From: Streptomyces sp. NBC_00193
GTDB taxonomy: Bacteria > Actinomycetota > Actinomycetes > Streptomycetales > Streptomycetaceae
Direction of reading: 5' to 3'
Length of the DNA stretch: 64,000 nucleotides
Assembly (NCBI RefSeq): GCF_026342735.1
Contig: NZ_JAPEMM010000002.1
Coordinates: forward strand, 1,364,001-1,428,000
The stretch's first letter is position 1, and each line of letters opens with the position of its first letter. A program made the translations under genes and the position numbers. Shown here piece after piece: positions 16,298-24,823 of the stretch. The notes under the pieces are model-generated. The model ran no database searches. It was not told the DNA's origin and was given only the letters and a program-made list of their open reading frames with translations.

Positions 16298-19200
16298 GTG
16301 GAACCCACAGCCATCGGGCTCAAGTTGGCGACGGCCGTGATCGGGCCGCTCGTCAGGAAGTTCTTCGTCGCCGACGCCCCCGGGGCGGGGCTGGTCGACA
16401 AGCCGGTACGGCTCTCCGGGTACGTCTCCTTCAAGGGCGAGAAGCGCACCCTCACCGAGTCCGACGTGCGCACCCTGGCCGCCACCCTGGTCCAGCAGGC
16501 CCTGAGCACGGGCGAACGCCGGATCCCGGCGGACGAGGAGAACGCCGTCACCGACGCCCTCGCCGCGACCCTGCACGCCCTCGGCGACCTCACGATCACG
16601 GACGTCGACGCCGTCCGCCTCGGCCCGGAGGCCTTCGCCCGCGAACTGCGCCGCGCGGCCGACCGCCCGGAGCGCCACCTCTCCGCCGACGCCACACACT
16701 TCTACGAGGCCCTGCTCGGCGTCGCCTCCCTGCACATCCTGGAGTTCTTCACCCAGCGCAAGACCTTCACGGCCCGCGCCCTGGTCGGCCAGACCCGTGC
16801 GGTCCACGAACTGACGGCGAAGACGGACGAGTTGATCCGCCGCACCCCGCTCCCCGACGCGGCGGACGCGGCGTTCGAGGCGACGTACCTCCCCTACGTG
16901 GCGAAGAAGCACTCCAAGCTCACCATCTACGGCATCGACCTGAGCAATTCACCCACGCGCTGGCCGCTGGACGTGGCGTACCTGAGCCTGGAGGCGGCGC
17001 CGCTGGGGCGCTCGGAGATCTCCTGGGACGCCTACGAGACCGCGGACGATTTCCTCGCGGTGCAGCGGACCCGGGAACCCCAGCCCGCGGACCAGGCACT
17101 GGCCCGCACCCCCCGCGTCCTCCTGCGGGGCGAGGCCGGTTCCGGGAAGACCACGCTCGTCCAGTGGCTGGCGGTCACCGCCGCGCAGCAGGACCGCCCG
17201 GACCGGCCCGCGTACCTCCGCGACCGGATCCCCTTCGTGCTCCCGCTCCGCACCCTCACCCGCCACGGCGAGCGCCTGCCGGCCCCCAAGGACTTCCTGG
17301 CCGCCATCGGCTGCCCCCTCGCCGGCTCCCAGCCCGTCGGATGGGAACACCGGGTGCTCACCGCCGGGCGGGGGCTGGTCCTCGTGGACGGCATCGATGA
17401 GGTACCGGAGGCAGAGCGGGAGCGGACCCGCCGCTGGCTGAGGGACCTCATCGACACGTACGACGCCACCGGCAACCGCTGGCTGGTCACCTCGCGCCCG
17501 TCGGCCGTGGGCCAGGACTGGCTGGCCGAGGAGGGGTTCGGCGAACTGGTGCTGTCCGCCATGGGGCGCTCCGACACCGCCACCTTCATCAGGCGCTGGC
17601 ACGCGGCCGCCCGCGACGGCTCCGAATCCGCAGCCGAGACAGCCCAACTCGACGCGTACGAGGCACAGCTCCTCGCCGCAGTCGGTGCCAAGGCCGACCT
17701 CGGCAGGCTGGCCACCAACCCCCTGATGTGCAGCCTGATCTGCGCGCTCCACCGCGACCGCCGGGGCTATCTCCCGTACGGCCGGAAGGACTTGTACGAG
17801 GCCGCGCTGTCCATGCTGGTAAGCCGCCGGGACCGCGAGCGGGACATGGACGTCCCCGACCTCCGGGAAGAGCCGCAGCTCGAACTCCTCCAGCGGCTCG
17901 CGTACTGGCTGATCAAGAACGGCCGTACGGAGATGGACCGTTCCCAGGCCGAAGCCATCATCGGCCGGGCCCTCCCGGCGGTCCCGGAGGCGGCGGCGCT
18001 GGGTGACGCTCCGGCCGTCTTCGACCACTTCCTCCAGCGCAGCGGCCTGCTCCGCGAGTCGGCCCCCGACACGGTGGACTTCATCCACCGCACCTTCCAG
18101 GACTTCCTGGGCGCGCGGGCGGCGGTGGAGGAGGGCGACTTCGGGCTGCTCGCGGCGCACGCCGCGGACGACCAGTGGGAGGACGTCATCCGCATGGCGG
18201 TCGCCCTGGCCCGGCCGCGCGAGCGGGTGACCCTCTTCCAGGACATGCTGGCCCTCGGCGACGGCACCGAGGAGGAACGCATCCGCTTCCGCGTCTACCT
18301 CCTCGCCGCGGCCTGCCTGGAGCACGCCACGACGCTGGAACCGGCCGTCCGCGCGGCCGTGGAGGAACGCACCGCCCGACTGATCCCGCCGAACGACGAG
18401 GACGAGGCCCGGGCACTGGCACAAGTGGGTCCCCTGATCCTGGACCTGCTACCCGGCCCGGACGCCGTCGGTTCGGCGGACGCGGCGCGCCACGTGGTCA
18501 TCGCGGCCTCCCACGTCGTGTCCGACGCCACGATTCCGTTCCTGGCACGGTACGCCGCCGAACGGGAATCACCCCTCAGGGTCCGCAGTCAGCTCGTGTG
18601 GGCCTGGTCGCGCTTCGACACCGCGCGGTACGCGGAGGAGATCATCGCGCGACTGAACCCGGAGGACCTGGATTTCACCGTCACGTCCGATGAGCAGGTG
18701 CGCCTCCTGGAGCGGCTGGGGGTATCCGTGAAATCCCTGGACGTCAGGGGCGACCCCTCGTGGGAGGTACTCGCCTCCTACCTCTCCCGGCACGCGCTGA
18801 CGAGCTTGCAGCTCAAAGATCGCGACCTGCCGGACCTGTCGTTCCTGGAGGGCCAGACCCGCCTCGAAACGTTCACCGCTCTCCACTGCAGCCCGGTCAC
18901 CGATCTCTCCCCGCTCACCGCGCTCCCCCTCCGAAACCTGTTCATCGGCATCACCACGGACGTGGACCTCGGTCCGTTGTGGCAGCTGCCCGACCTCTGC
19001 AGCCTCTCGGTGTCCGCCGTGGAGCTCGAGAGCTGGTCGCCGGCCGATTTCCCTCCGCACGCTCCCCTCGAGAACCTCCAGATGTTCAGCCACTTCCCCC
19101 ATCGGTTCGAACTCAAGGGGATCGGCCGCTTCCCCCTGCTCAGATCCCTCGGGTTCTCCGGCTCTGCGACGGCCGAGGACTGGCAGGAGTTCTCCTCCCT

Positions 19201-19525
19201 TCAGGCGCTCTCCCGGCTCACCCTGGGGGCGGCCTCCTTCGACGTCCTCCCGTCCGACACCGTCCTGGCGGAACTCACGCATCTCGACGTGAGCGGCATC
19301 GACGACGCACTCGGCGCACAGAAGATCATCGACATCCTGCCCCACACCTTCCCCCGCCTCACCGAATGCGCGTTCTGGGGAAAGGCGGCTCTGGCAGGCA
19401 CCGTCGACGTCGTCCCACTGGCAGGTGCGCACGCCTTGGAGGACTTCCGCATCAGCATGTCTCCGGCCCAGCTGGACGGTCTCGCCACGCTGCCCTCCCG
19501 GATCTTCGTCCACAGCGACTACTGA
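16298..19525 (+). CDS. NACHT NTPase with C-terminal LRR-like repeats (bacterial NLR-like)
   Basis: A 1075-residue STAND-type protein. The start is GTG 16298, with GGGGGG five bases upstream. Residues 1-170 are a helical N-terminal domain of the kind seen in actinobacterial NACHT proteins (PTAIGLKLATAVIGPLVRKF; LHILEFFTQRKTF). After a linker (YLPYVAKKHSKLTIYGIDLS) comes the NACHT module: Walker A GEAGSGKTTLVQWL near residue 278, Walker B RGLVLVDGIDEVPE near 358, then VTSRPSAV and the winged-helix region. A helical-repeat part follows, and from about residue 815 leucine-rich repeats (LTSLQLKDRDLPDLSFLEG; VTDLSPLTALPLRNLF). Related bacterial NACHT proteins defend against phage; no separate effector gene is seen, so any effector activity would lie in the N-terminal domain. 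Its role here is inferred. Confidence 0.9.
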   Translation: MEPTAIGLKLATAVIGPLVRKFFVADAPGAGLVDKPVRLSGYVSFKGEKRTLTESDVRTLAATLVQQALSTGERRIPADEENAVTDALAATLHALGDLTITDVDAVRLGPEAFARELRRAADRPERHLSADATHFYEALLGVASLHILEFFTQRKTFTARALVGQTRAVHELTAKTDELIRRTPLPDAADAAFEATYLPYVAKKHSKLTIYGIDLSNSPTRWPLDVAYLSLEAAPLGRSEISWDAYETADDFLAVQRTREPQPADQALARTPRVLLRGEAGSGKTTLVQWLAVTAAQQDRPDRPAYLRDRIPFVLPLRTLTRHGERLPAPKDFLAAIGCPLAGSQPVGWEHRVLTAGRGLVLVDGIDEVPEAERERTRRWLRDLIDTYDATGNRWLVTSRPSAVGQDWLAEEGFGELVLSAMGRSDTATFIRRWHAAARDGSESAAETAQLDAYEAQLLAAVGAKADLGRLATNPLMCSLICALHRDRRGYLPYGRKDLYEAALSMLVSRRDRERDMDVPDLREEPQLELLQRLAYWLIKNGRTEMDRSQAEAIIGRALPAVPEAAALGDAPAVFDHFLQRSGLLRESAPDTVDFIHRTFQDFLGARAAVEEGDFGLLAAHAADDQWEDVIRMAVALARPRERVTLFQDMLALGDGTEEERIRFRVYLLAAACLEHATTLEPAVRAAVEERTARLIPPNDEDEARALAQVGPLILDLLPGPDAVGSADAARHVVIAASHVVSDATIPFLARYAAERESPLRVRSQLVWAWSRFDTARYAEEIIARLNPEDLDFTVTSDEQVRLLERLGVSVKSLDVRGDPSWEVLASYLSRHALTSLQLKDRDLPDLSFLEGQTRLETFTALHCSPVTDLSPLTALPLRNLFIGITTDVDLGPLWQLPDLCSLSVSAVELESWSPADFPPHAPLENLQMFSHFPHRFELKGIGRFPLLRSLGFSGSATAEDWQEFSSLQALSRLTLGAASFDVLPSDTVLAELTHLDVSGIDDALGAQKIIDILPHTFPRLTECAFWGKAALAGTVDVVPLAGAHALEDFRISMSPAQLDGLATLPSRIFVHSDY

Positions 19526-19540
19526 CCGGACTTTCGGTCA
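19523..19540. promoter_or_regulatory. Putative TetR operator before the first TetR gene
   Basis: TGACCGGACTTTCGGTCA, overlapping the NACHT stop codon, has perfect TGACCG/CGGTCA outer arms and matches the 20230 operator at 14 of 18 positions. It lies 46 bases before the TetR start at 19587, which suggests autoregulation. Confidence 0.55.
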
Positions 19541-19586
19541 CCCTGTCCGCGCGAGTGCCGGGAACCGCCCGGTAAGGTGTCGGACC

Positions 19587-20171
19587 GTGGCTGATCGTCG
19601 AACGGCAATCATGGAAGGCGCCGCGCGGGTCATCGCCCGGCGCGGCGTCCGCGGCCTGCGCGTGGAGGAGCTCGCCGCCGAGGCGGGCGTGTCCACGGCC
19701 TTGATCTACTACCACTTCAAGGACCGCGCGGGGATCCTCCGCGCCACCCTGGAGTTCATCAACGACCGCGCCGGCCGGTACACCACGGAGCGGGACCCCT
19801 CCGATCCGCCGCTCGACGCCCTGGGCGAGCTGGAGCAGACGCTCCTGCTGGAGTTCCAGGACGACCCGGCGGTACGGGAGAACAGCACCGCCTGGGGAGA
19901 GCTGCGCGCCAGCGCGGTGTTCGACCCCGACCTGCGGGAAGACCTCGCCGGCGCCACCCGCGTGTGGATCCAGGAAGTGGGCGAGCTGCTCGGGCAGGCC
20001 CGCCCCATGGCCCCGGCCGCCGCCCTCTCCGGTGCCGCCGAGCGGCTGACCGCCCTGGTGGAGGGGCTGAGCTCGCGCTGGCTCAGCGGCAGCCTGCCCC
20101 TCGCGCACGCCCGCGAGCTGATGGTGTCGTCCATCGCCGCCGAACTGGACCGCCTCTCCCGCACCGCCTGA
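19587..20171 (+). CDS. TetR-family regulator, paralogue 1
   Basis: A 194-residue regulator with an N-terminal helix-turn-helix (ARRGVRGLRVEELAAEAGVSTALIYYHFKDRAGIL) and an all-helical ligand domain with ENSTAWGELRASAVFDPDLRED. It is closely similar along its length to the TetR protein at 23998-24570, including the C-terminal SSRWLSGSLPLAHAREL, so the two are recent duplicates. GTG 19587 is preceded by AAGGTG. An operator-like dyad lies directly upstream and a perfect one lies between this gene and the exported deiminase gene at 20306. It probably represses that gene and itself; the inducer is likely agmatine or a related amine, but nothing in the sequence proves it. Confidence 0.9.
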   Translation: MADRRTAIMEGAARVIARRGVRGLRVEELAAEAGVSTALIYYHFKDRAGILRATLEFINDRAGRYTTERDPSDPPLDALGELEQTLLLEFQDDPAVRENSTAWGELRASAVFDPDLREDLAGATRVWIQEVGELLGQARPMAPAAALSGAAERLTALVEGLSSRWLSGSLPLAHARELMVSSIAAELDRLSRTA

Positions 20172-20229
20172 GCCGCAGGCCTCGTACGAGGTCCCCGCCC
20201 TCGGCAGGGATCACGCACGCCTCGCGCCT

Positions 20230-20247
20230 TGACTGAATTTTCAGTCA
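20230..20247. promoter_or_regulatory. Perfect TetR-type operator dyad
   Basis: TGACTGAATTTTCAGTCA has perfect 8-bp arms (TGACTGAA/TTCAGTCA) around TT. It lies 59 bases before the exported deiminase start at 20306. The same core recurs at 24747 and 24796 before aguA, and a variant lies at 19523. Confidence 0.75.
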
Positions 20248-20305
20248 GTGACAGAGTCCGGTCATGGCCGCTCTCGGCACCCCCACCTGCTCCGGAGGCT
20301 CACCC

Positions 20306-21481
20306 ATGCACGACTCCCCCGACGACAGCCGCTCCCTCCTCGGCCGGCTCTTCGGCTCCGCCCCCTCCCGCAGGCGTGTCCTGGGGGCCGCCGGACTCGG
20401 AGCGGCGGGGGTCGCCCTCGGTACCGCGGCCGCCGCGGCGCCGGGGGCGCTCCGGGCGCCGAGCCCGGCGGTGCAGCGCTGGCGGGTGGACCACGACGAC
20501 GTCCCCCACACCCGCACCTGGATGTCCTGGCCCTCGCGCTCCTCCATCTGGGGCGGCCGTGCACTGGCCGGGGTCCAGGAGGACATCGCGCTGATCGCGA
20601 AGACGATCGCGCGCTACGAGCCCGTCACGATGTGCGCGCCGGACTCGTACACCGCCTCCACCGCCCGCTCCTGGTGCGGCCCGGGCGTGACCGTGACCAC
20701 CGCCATCGGCACCGACGACCTCTGGATGCGCGACATCGCACCGGTCTTCCGCCGGGACGGCCGCGGCGGGATCGACGCGATCGGCCTGAACTTCAACGGC
20801 TGGGGCAACAAGCAGGCCCACTCCTACGACCGTCACGTCGCGGAGAGCGTCGCCTACGAGGCCCATCTCCCTTTCAGCAAGACGGACTTCGTCGGCGAGG
20901 GCGGGTCGATCGAGACCGACGGCGACGGGACCGTGATGGCCACGGAGAGCAGCCTCGTCAACAAGAACCGCAACCCGGGCTGGAGCCGGGCCGAGGTCGA
21001 GGACGCCGTTCTGCACGCGTACGGCGCCGAGAAGATGATCTGGGTGCCGGGCATCAAGGGCAAGGACATCACCGACGACCACATCGACGTGACCTCGCGC
21101 TTCATCCGACCCGGGGTGGTCATGGTCCAGGTGCCGCCGGCGGGCCGCGACGACATCTGGGCGCGCGATGCCCGGCAGCAGTTCTCGATCCTCTCCGCGG
21201 CCACGGACGCCCGGGGCCGGCGACTGACCGTCATCAAGGTCGACGGTCCCGACACCACGCGCTCGAAGAACCCCGAGTTCGTCGACTCGTACATGAACTT
21301 CCACGTGGTCAACGGGGCCGTCATCACCGCCCAGTTCGGGGACTCCGCGAAGGACGCGGCGGCGAAGCGGGCCCTGGCGGCCGCCTTCCCCGGCCGGACC
21401 GTGGTGCAGCTCGACGTCGACCGGCTGATGGCCGGGGGCGGCGGCATCCACTGCTCCACGATGGCCGAACCGCGCCCGTAG
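20306..21481 (+). CDS. Exported agmatine/peptidyl-arginine deiminase-family protein, copy 1
   Basis: A 391-residue protein starting at ATG 20306, with GGAGG seven bases upstream. A twin-arginine-like leader (SRRRVLGAAGLGAAGVALG, residues 22-40, Ala-rich cleavage region) precedes a guanidine-group-modifying enzyme domain. Conserved blocks: HTRTWMSWPSRSSIWG, DDLWMRDIAPVF, NFNGWGNKQ, EGGSIETDG, the His motif DDHIDVTSRF, and the catalytic Cys383 in GGGGIHCST. The family hydrolyses agmatine (or peptidyl-arginine) to a ureido product plus ammonia. Export suggests action on extracellular substrate. It shares high similarity with the protein at 31439-32581. It lies downstream of TetR 1 and its operator, and upstream of the urease genes. 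Confidence 0.88.
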   Translation: MHDSPDDSRSLLGRLFGSAPSRRRVLGAAGLGAAGVALGTAAAAAPGALRAPSPAVQRWRVDHDDVPHTRTWMSWPSRSSIWGGRALAGVQEDIALIAKTIARYEPVTMCAPDSYTASTARSWCGPGVTVTTAIGTDDLWMRDIAPVFRRDGRGGIDAIGLNFNGWGNKQAHSYDRHVAESVAYEAHLPFSKTDFVGEGGSIETDGDGTVMATESSLVNKNRNPGWSRAEVEDAVLHAYGAEKMIWVPGIKGKDITDDHIDVTSRFIRPGVVMVQVPPAGRDDIWARDARQQFSILSAATDARGRRLTVIKVDGPDTTRSKNPEFVDSYMNFHVVNGAVITAQFGDSAKDAAAKRALAAAFPGRTVVQLDVDRLMAGGGGIHCSTMAEPRP

Positions 21482-21518
21482 GGCCGCCGCCCGCCCTTCC
21501 CCTCACAGACGAGGCCGT

Positions 21519-22277
21519 ATGCGACTGACACCCACCGAGCGGGACCGGCTGCTGATCTTCACGGCGGCGGAACTGGCCCGGGCCCGCCGCGCGCGCGGCG
21601 TGAAGCTCAACGTTCCCGAGGCCACCGCTCTGATCACCGACACGGTGTGCGAGGCGGCGCGGGACGGCCGCAGACTGGCCGAGGCCGTCGAGGCCGGCCG
21701 CCTCGCGCTCCGTGCCGACGAGGTGCTGCCGGGGGTGCCCGACGTGGTCACCTCGATCCAGGTCGAGGCCGTCTTCGACGACGGTACGAGGCTCTGTGTC
21801 ATCGACGACCCCTTCCGGCAGGAGGGTTCGCTCGGGGCCGACGCCCCCGGCGCCGGCCTGCCCGGGGAGGGTGCGGGCTACGGTCCGGCCGCGCCGACGG
21901 TGCGGCTGGCCGTGCGGAACACGGCGAGCGTGCCCATCAGCGTCACCTCGCACTTCCACTTCTTCGAGTCGAACCCCCGCCTCGCCTTCGACCGCGCCGC
22001 CGCCTACGGCACCCGGCTCGCCGTACCGGCGGGCTCCTCGGTCCGCTTCGACGTCGGAGCCACCGTCTTGGTGGAGCTGCTGCCCATCGGCGGGGCGCGC
22101 GTGGCCATCGGGTTCGCCGGTCTCGTCGACGGCCCCTTGGACGCACCCGGGGCGCGCGAGGCCGCCCTGGCCAAGGCCCGGGCCACGGGGTACCTCACCG
22201 CATACGAGGAAGAGGCGCCCGACGGGGCGCAGCGCCGGGCCCGGGCCCACGAGCAGCAGGAACAGGAGCAGGCATGA
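21519..22277 (+). CDS. ureAB: Urease gamma/beta subunit fusion
   Basis: A 252-residue fusion. Residues 1-100 are the gamma subunit (MRLTPTERDRLLIFTAAELA; ITDTVCEAARDGR; VLPGVPDVVTSIQVEA). From about residue 125 comes the beta subunit (VPISVTSHFHFFESNPRLAFDR, AVPAGSSVRFDVG). Fused UreAB is known in actinomycetes. With an alpha subunit it forms the nickel enzyme that splits urea to ammonia and carbon dioxide. The alpha gene next to it is broken, and no ureDEFG accessory genes are in the window, so this subunit probably has no working local partner. The start ATG at 21519 overlaps no other gene; the stop overlaps the ureC start by ATGA. Confidence 0.93.
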   Translation: MRLTPTERDRLLIFTAAELARARRARGVKLNVPEATALITDTVCEAARDGRRLAEAVEAGRLALRADEVLPGVPDVVTSIQVEAVFDDGTRLCVIDDPFRQEGSLGADAPGAGLPGEGAGYGPAAPTVRLAVRNTASVPISVTSHFHFFESNPRLAFDRAAAYGTRLAVPAGSSVRFDVGATVLVELLPIGGARVAIGFAGLVDGPLDAPGAREAALAKARATGYLTAYEEEAPDGAQRRARAHEQQEQEQA

Positions 22278-23690
22278 GCGGCAGCGTCTTCGATTCCGCG
22301 GGCTGCCACGGCCGCCCGGGCGCGGCCCCGGCGGACAGCACCGACCCGCACGACTACATGGCCGTCCACGGCCCCCGGGCGGGCGACCGCATCCGGCTCG
22401 GTGACTCCGGGCTCATCGTCCGGGTGGAGTCGGACTCCCAGAAGCCCGGGGACGAGTTCCTGGCCGGTTTCGGCAAGACGGCCCGCGACGGGCTGCACCT
22501 GAAGGCCGCCGCCGTCCGCGGCACCTGCGACGTGGTGATCAGCAACGTGCTGGTCATCGACGCCGTCCTCGGCATCCGCAAGACGAGCATCGACATCCGC
22601 GAAGGGCGCATCCACGCCATCGGCCGGGCCGGCAACCCCGACACCCTCGACGGGGTCGACGTGGCGGTCGGCACGGGAACGACCATCGTGTCCGGCGAGG
22701 GCATGATCGTCACGGCCGGGGCCGTCGACACCCACGTCCACCTGCTCTCGCCGCGGATTCCCTGGCGTCCGGGGTCACCACGATCATCGGCCAGGAGTTC
22801 GGCCCCGTATGGGCGGTCGGCGTCAACTCCCCGTGGGCGCTGAAGCACGCCTTCAACGCCTTCGACGCCTGGCCCGTCAACATCGGCTTCCTGGCCCGCG
22901 GTTCCTCCTCGGACCCGGCCCCGCTGATCGAGGCCCTCGCCGAAGGCGGGGCGAGCGGCTTCAAGGTCCACGAGGACATGGGCGCGCACACCCGCGCCCT
23001 GGACACCGCCCTGCGCGTCGCCGAGGAGCACGACGTACAAGTCGCCCTGCACAGCGACGGCCTCAACGAATGCCTGTCCCTCGAGGACACCCTGCGAGTG
23101 CTGGACGGCCGGACCATCCACGCCTTCCACATCGAGGGCTGCGGCGCGAGGGCTCCTACGGCACCGCGGAGAGCGGCGACGACAACGAGCGCAATGTGCG
23201 CTACATGGCGAAGCTGACCATCAACCCGGCGATCGCCCACGGCCTGGCTCACGAGATCGGCTCCATCGAGGTCGGCAAGCTCGCGGACCTGGTGATGTGG
23301 TGGCCGGAGTACTTCGGCGCCAAGCCCCAACTGGTCCTGAAGGGCGGCTTCCCGGCGTACGGGGTCACCGGCGACCCGAACGCCTCGACCGACCGGTGCG
23401 AACCGCTGGTCCTCGGAGCGCAGTTCGGTGCGTACGGGGCCACCGCGGCCGACATATCCGTGGCGTTCGTCGCGGAAGCGGCCGTCCGGAACGGGGACAT
23501 GATGCCCACCCGGCGGCGCCGCGTGGCGGTCCGCGGGACCCGGGGCATCGGGCCGAAGCACATGCTCCGCAACAGCCGTACCGGCAGGGTAGACGTCCAT
23601 CCCGGCACGGGCCTGGTGTCGCTCGACGGGGAGCCGCTGGTCTCCGAGCCGGCCGACTCCATCCCCCTCGGCAGGCTCTACTTCCTCTAG
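22274..23690 (+). pseudogene. ureC: Urease alpha subunit, frameshifted and internally deleted
   Basis: UreC sequence is spread over three frames. Segment 1 (22274 to about 22755) runs from the start through the first nickel ligands in DTHVHLL. Segment 2 (about 22753-23217, another frame) holds SGVTTIIGQEFGP, the Lys of GFKVHED, ALHSDGLNE and FHIEGCG, then ends at a TGA. Segment 3 (about 23147-23690, third frame) resumes at ESGDDNERNVRYMAKLTINPA and reads to the normal C-terminus LGRLYFL. Between segments 2 and 3 roughly 100-120 residues are missing, which would include the catalytic His on the mobile flap and the last nickel Asp. The gene cannot make an active enzyme. An assembly fault is the alternative explanation. 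Confidence 0.9.
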
Positions 23691-23706
23691 GGCATGTCGA
23701 CCGGAG

Positions 23707-23940
23707 CTAGGGCGTGTCCCCCGGGGCCTGCGGGCGGAGGTCCAGCATGCAGAAGACCTTGTCGTAGCGGCGTTCGCCGACGGCGACGAAGCGGGGCAGC
23801 CGCCCGTACTCGGTGAAGCCCAGGGAGGCGTAGAGCCGCAGGGCCCGGGTGTTGTCGCCCCGCGCATCCAGCGTGAGGACCTCGATCCCGGCCCTGCGGG
23901 CGTCCTCGACGAGCGCGGCGGTCAGTGCCCGGCCGCTCCA
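23707..23940 (-). pseudogene. GNAT acetyltransferase C-terminal fragment
   Basis: On the minus strand one frame reads GRALTAALVEDARRAGIEVL, then LDARGDNTRALRLYASLGF, then ERRYDKVFCMLDLRP to a TAG at 23707. These are the acetyl-CoA-binding helix and C-terminal strands of a GNAT N-acetyltransferase. The N-terminal half is absent: upstream the frame meets unrelated sequence next to the TetR 2 gene. It is therefore a remnant, placed between two other island genes and beside the broken ureC. Confidence 0.7.
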
Positions 23941-23997
23941 GGGCGTCGACGATCACGACTCCGGCGGCCGCGCCGCCCGTCTCTTGATCCATGACCG

Positions 23998-24570
23998 CTA
24001 TACGCCCAGTTCCCCGTCGATCGCGTCGGCGAGGAGCCGGCGGGCGTGCTCCAGGGGCAGCGAGCCGCTCAGCCACCGGACGCTGAGCCCTTCGAGGAGG
24101 GCCGTGAGGCGCTCGGCGGCGGCCGCGTGCTCGGGGGCCGTGCCGGTGGGGCGGGCCTGGGCGAGGAGGTAGGAGATCTCGTGGACCCAGCTGTGCGTGG
24201 CCTTGGCCACGTCCTCGCGCAGGTCGGAGTCGAATACGGCGCTGGCCCTCAGCTCGCCCCAGGCGGTGCTGTTCTCCCGCACCTCGGGGGTTTCCTGGAG
24301 TTCGAGGAGCAGGGTCCGCTTGAGCTCGTCGCGAGGGCTCTCCGGCTCGTCCGGGCCGTCCTCGCGTTCGGCGGTGTAGCGCTCGGCACGGTCGCTGATG
24401 AACTCCAGCGTGCGGCGCAGGATTCCGGCGCGGTCGGTGAAGTGGTAGTAGATCAGCGAGGTGGACACGCCCGCTTCGGCGGCGAGCTCCCCCACCCGGA
24501 GCCCGCGCACGCCGCGTCGCGCGATCACTCGCGTGGCGGCTCTGAGTATTTCCGTTCGACGGTCTGACAC
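23998..24570 (-). CDS. TetR-family regulator, paralogue 2
   Basis: A 190-residue regulator starting with GTG at 24570. Its helix-turn-helix (RGLRVGELAAEAGVSTSLIYYHF) and ligand domain (ENSTAWGELRASAVFDSDLREDV; SVRWLSGSLPLEHARRL) match paralogue 1 almost residue for residue. It is divergent from aguA, with two operator-like sites in the 253-base interval nearer to aguA. It is likely to control aguA and the transporter operon; cross-regulation with paralogue 1 is plausible because the recognition-helix region is nearly identical. Confidence 0.9.
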   Translation of the reverse strand: MSDRRTEILRAATRVIARRGVRGLRVGELAAEAGVSTSLIYYHFTDRAGILRRTLEFISDRAERYTAEREDGPDEPESPRDELKRTLLLELQETPEVRENSTAWGELRASAVFDSDLREDVAKATHSWVHEISYLLAQARPTGTAPEHAAAAERLTALLEGLSVRWLSGSLPLEHARRLLADAIDGELGV

Positions 24571-24746
24571 GAAGGGTCACTCTACCCGTCGAGTCCGTCA
24601 CCTGGGGCTTTTCCTGACCGTAACATCAGGCACCCGTTTCCGGCGGTAACGCCGTGATCGTGCCGATTCAGGGGCCCCTCCACAGCCTTTCGCGCCGTGT
24701 TCGACACGCGGTGTGACCGATTCCGCATCAGCTTGGCCAGAACCAT

Positions 24747-24764
24747 TGACTGAATTTTCAGTTC
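24747..24764. promoter_or_regulatory. TetR operator-like site 1 before aguA
   Basis: TGACTGAATTTTCAGTTC matches the perfect 20230 dyad at 16 of 18 positions. It lies 59 bases before the aguA start, the same distance as at the exported deiminase gene. Confidence 0.65.
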
Positions 24765-24795
24765 GGTGGAGGATGCGGGCACCCCTTACAAACAC

Positions 24796-24813
24796 TGACT
24801 GAATTTTCAAACA
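24796..24813. promoter_or_regulatory. TetR operator-like site 2 before aguA
   Basis: TGACTGAATTTTCAAACA keeps the left arm and centre of the dyad but loses most of the right arm. It ends next to the aguA ribosome-binding site (CAGGAG), 10 bases before the start, so occupancy could also block ribosome entry in the DNA-level sense of stopping transcription there. Confidence 0.5.
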
Positions 24814-24823
24814 GGAGTGGATC

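Noticed and set aside
22274..23690. Functional urease alpha subunit
   Set aside because: Three frames and a missing active-site region; intact pieces alone cannot form the enzyme.
23687..24601. 304-codon minus-strand frame over the GNAT fragment and TetR 2
   Set aside because: It is out of frame with both; the Arg/Pro-rich translation has no support.
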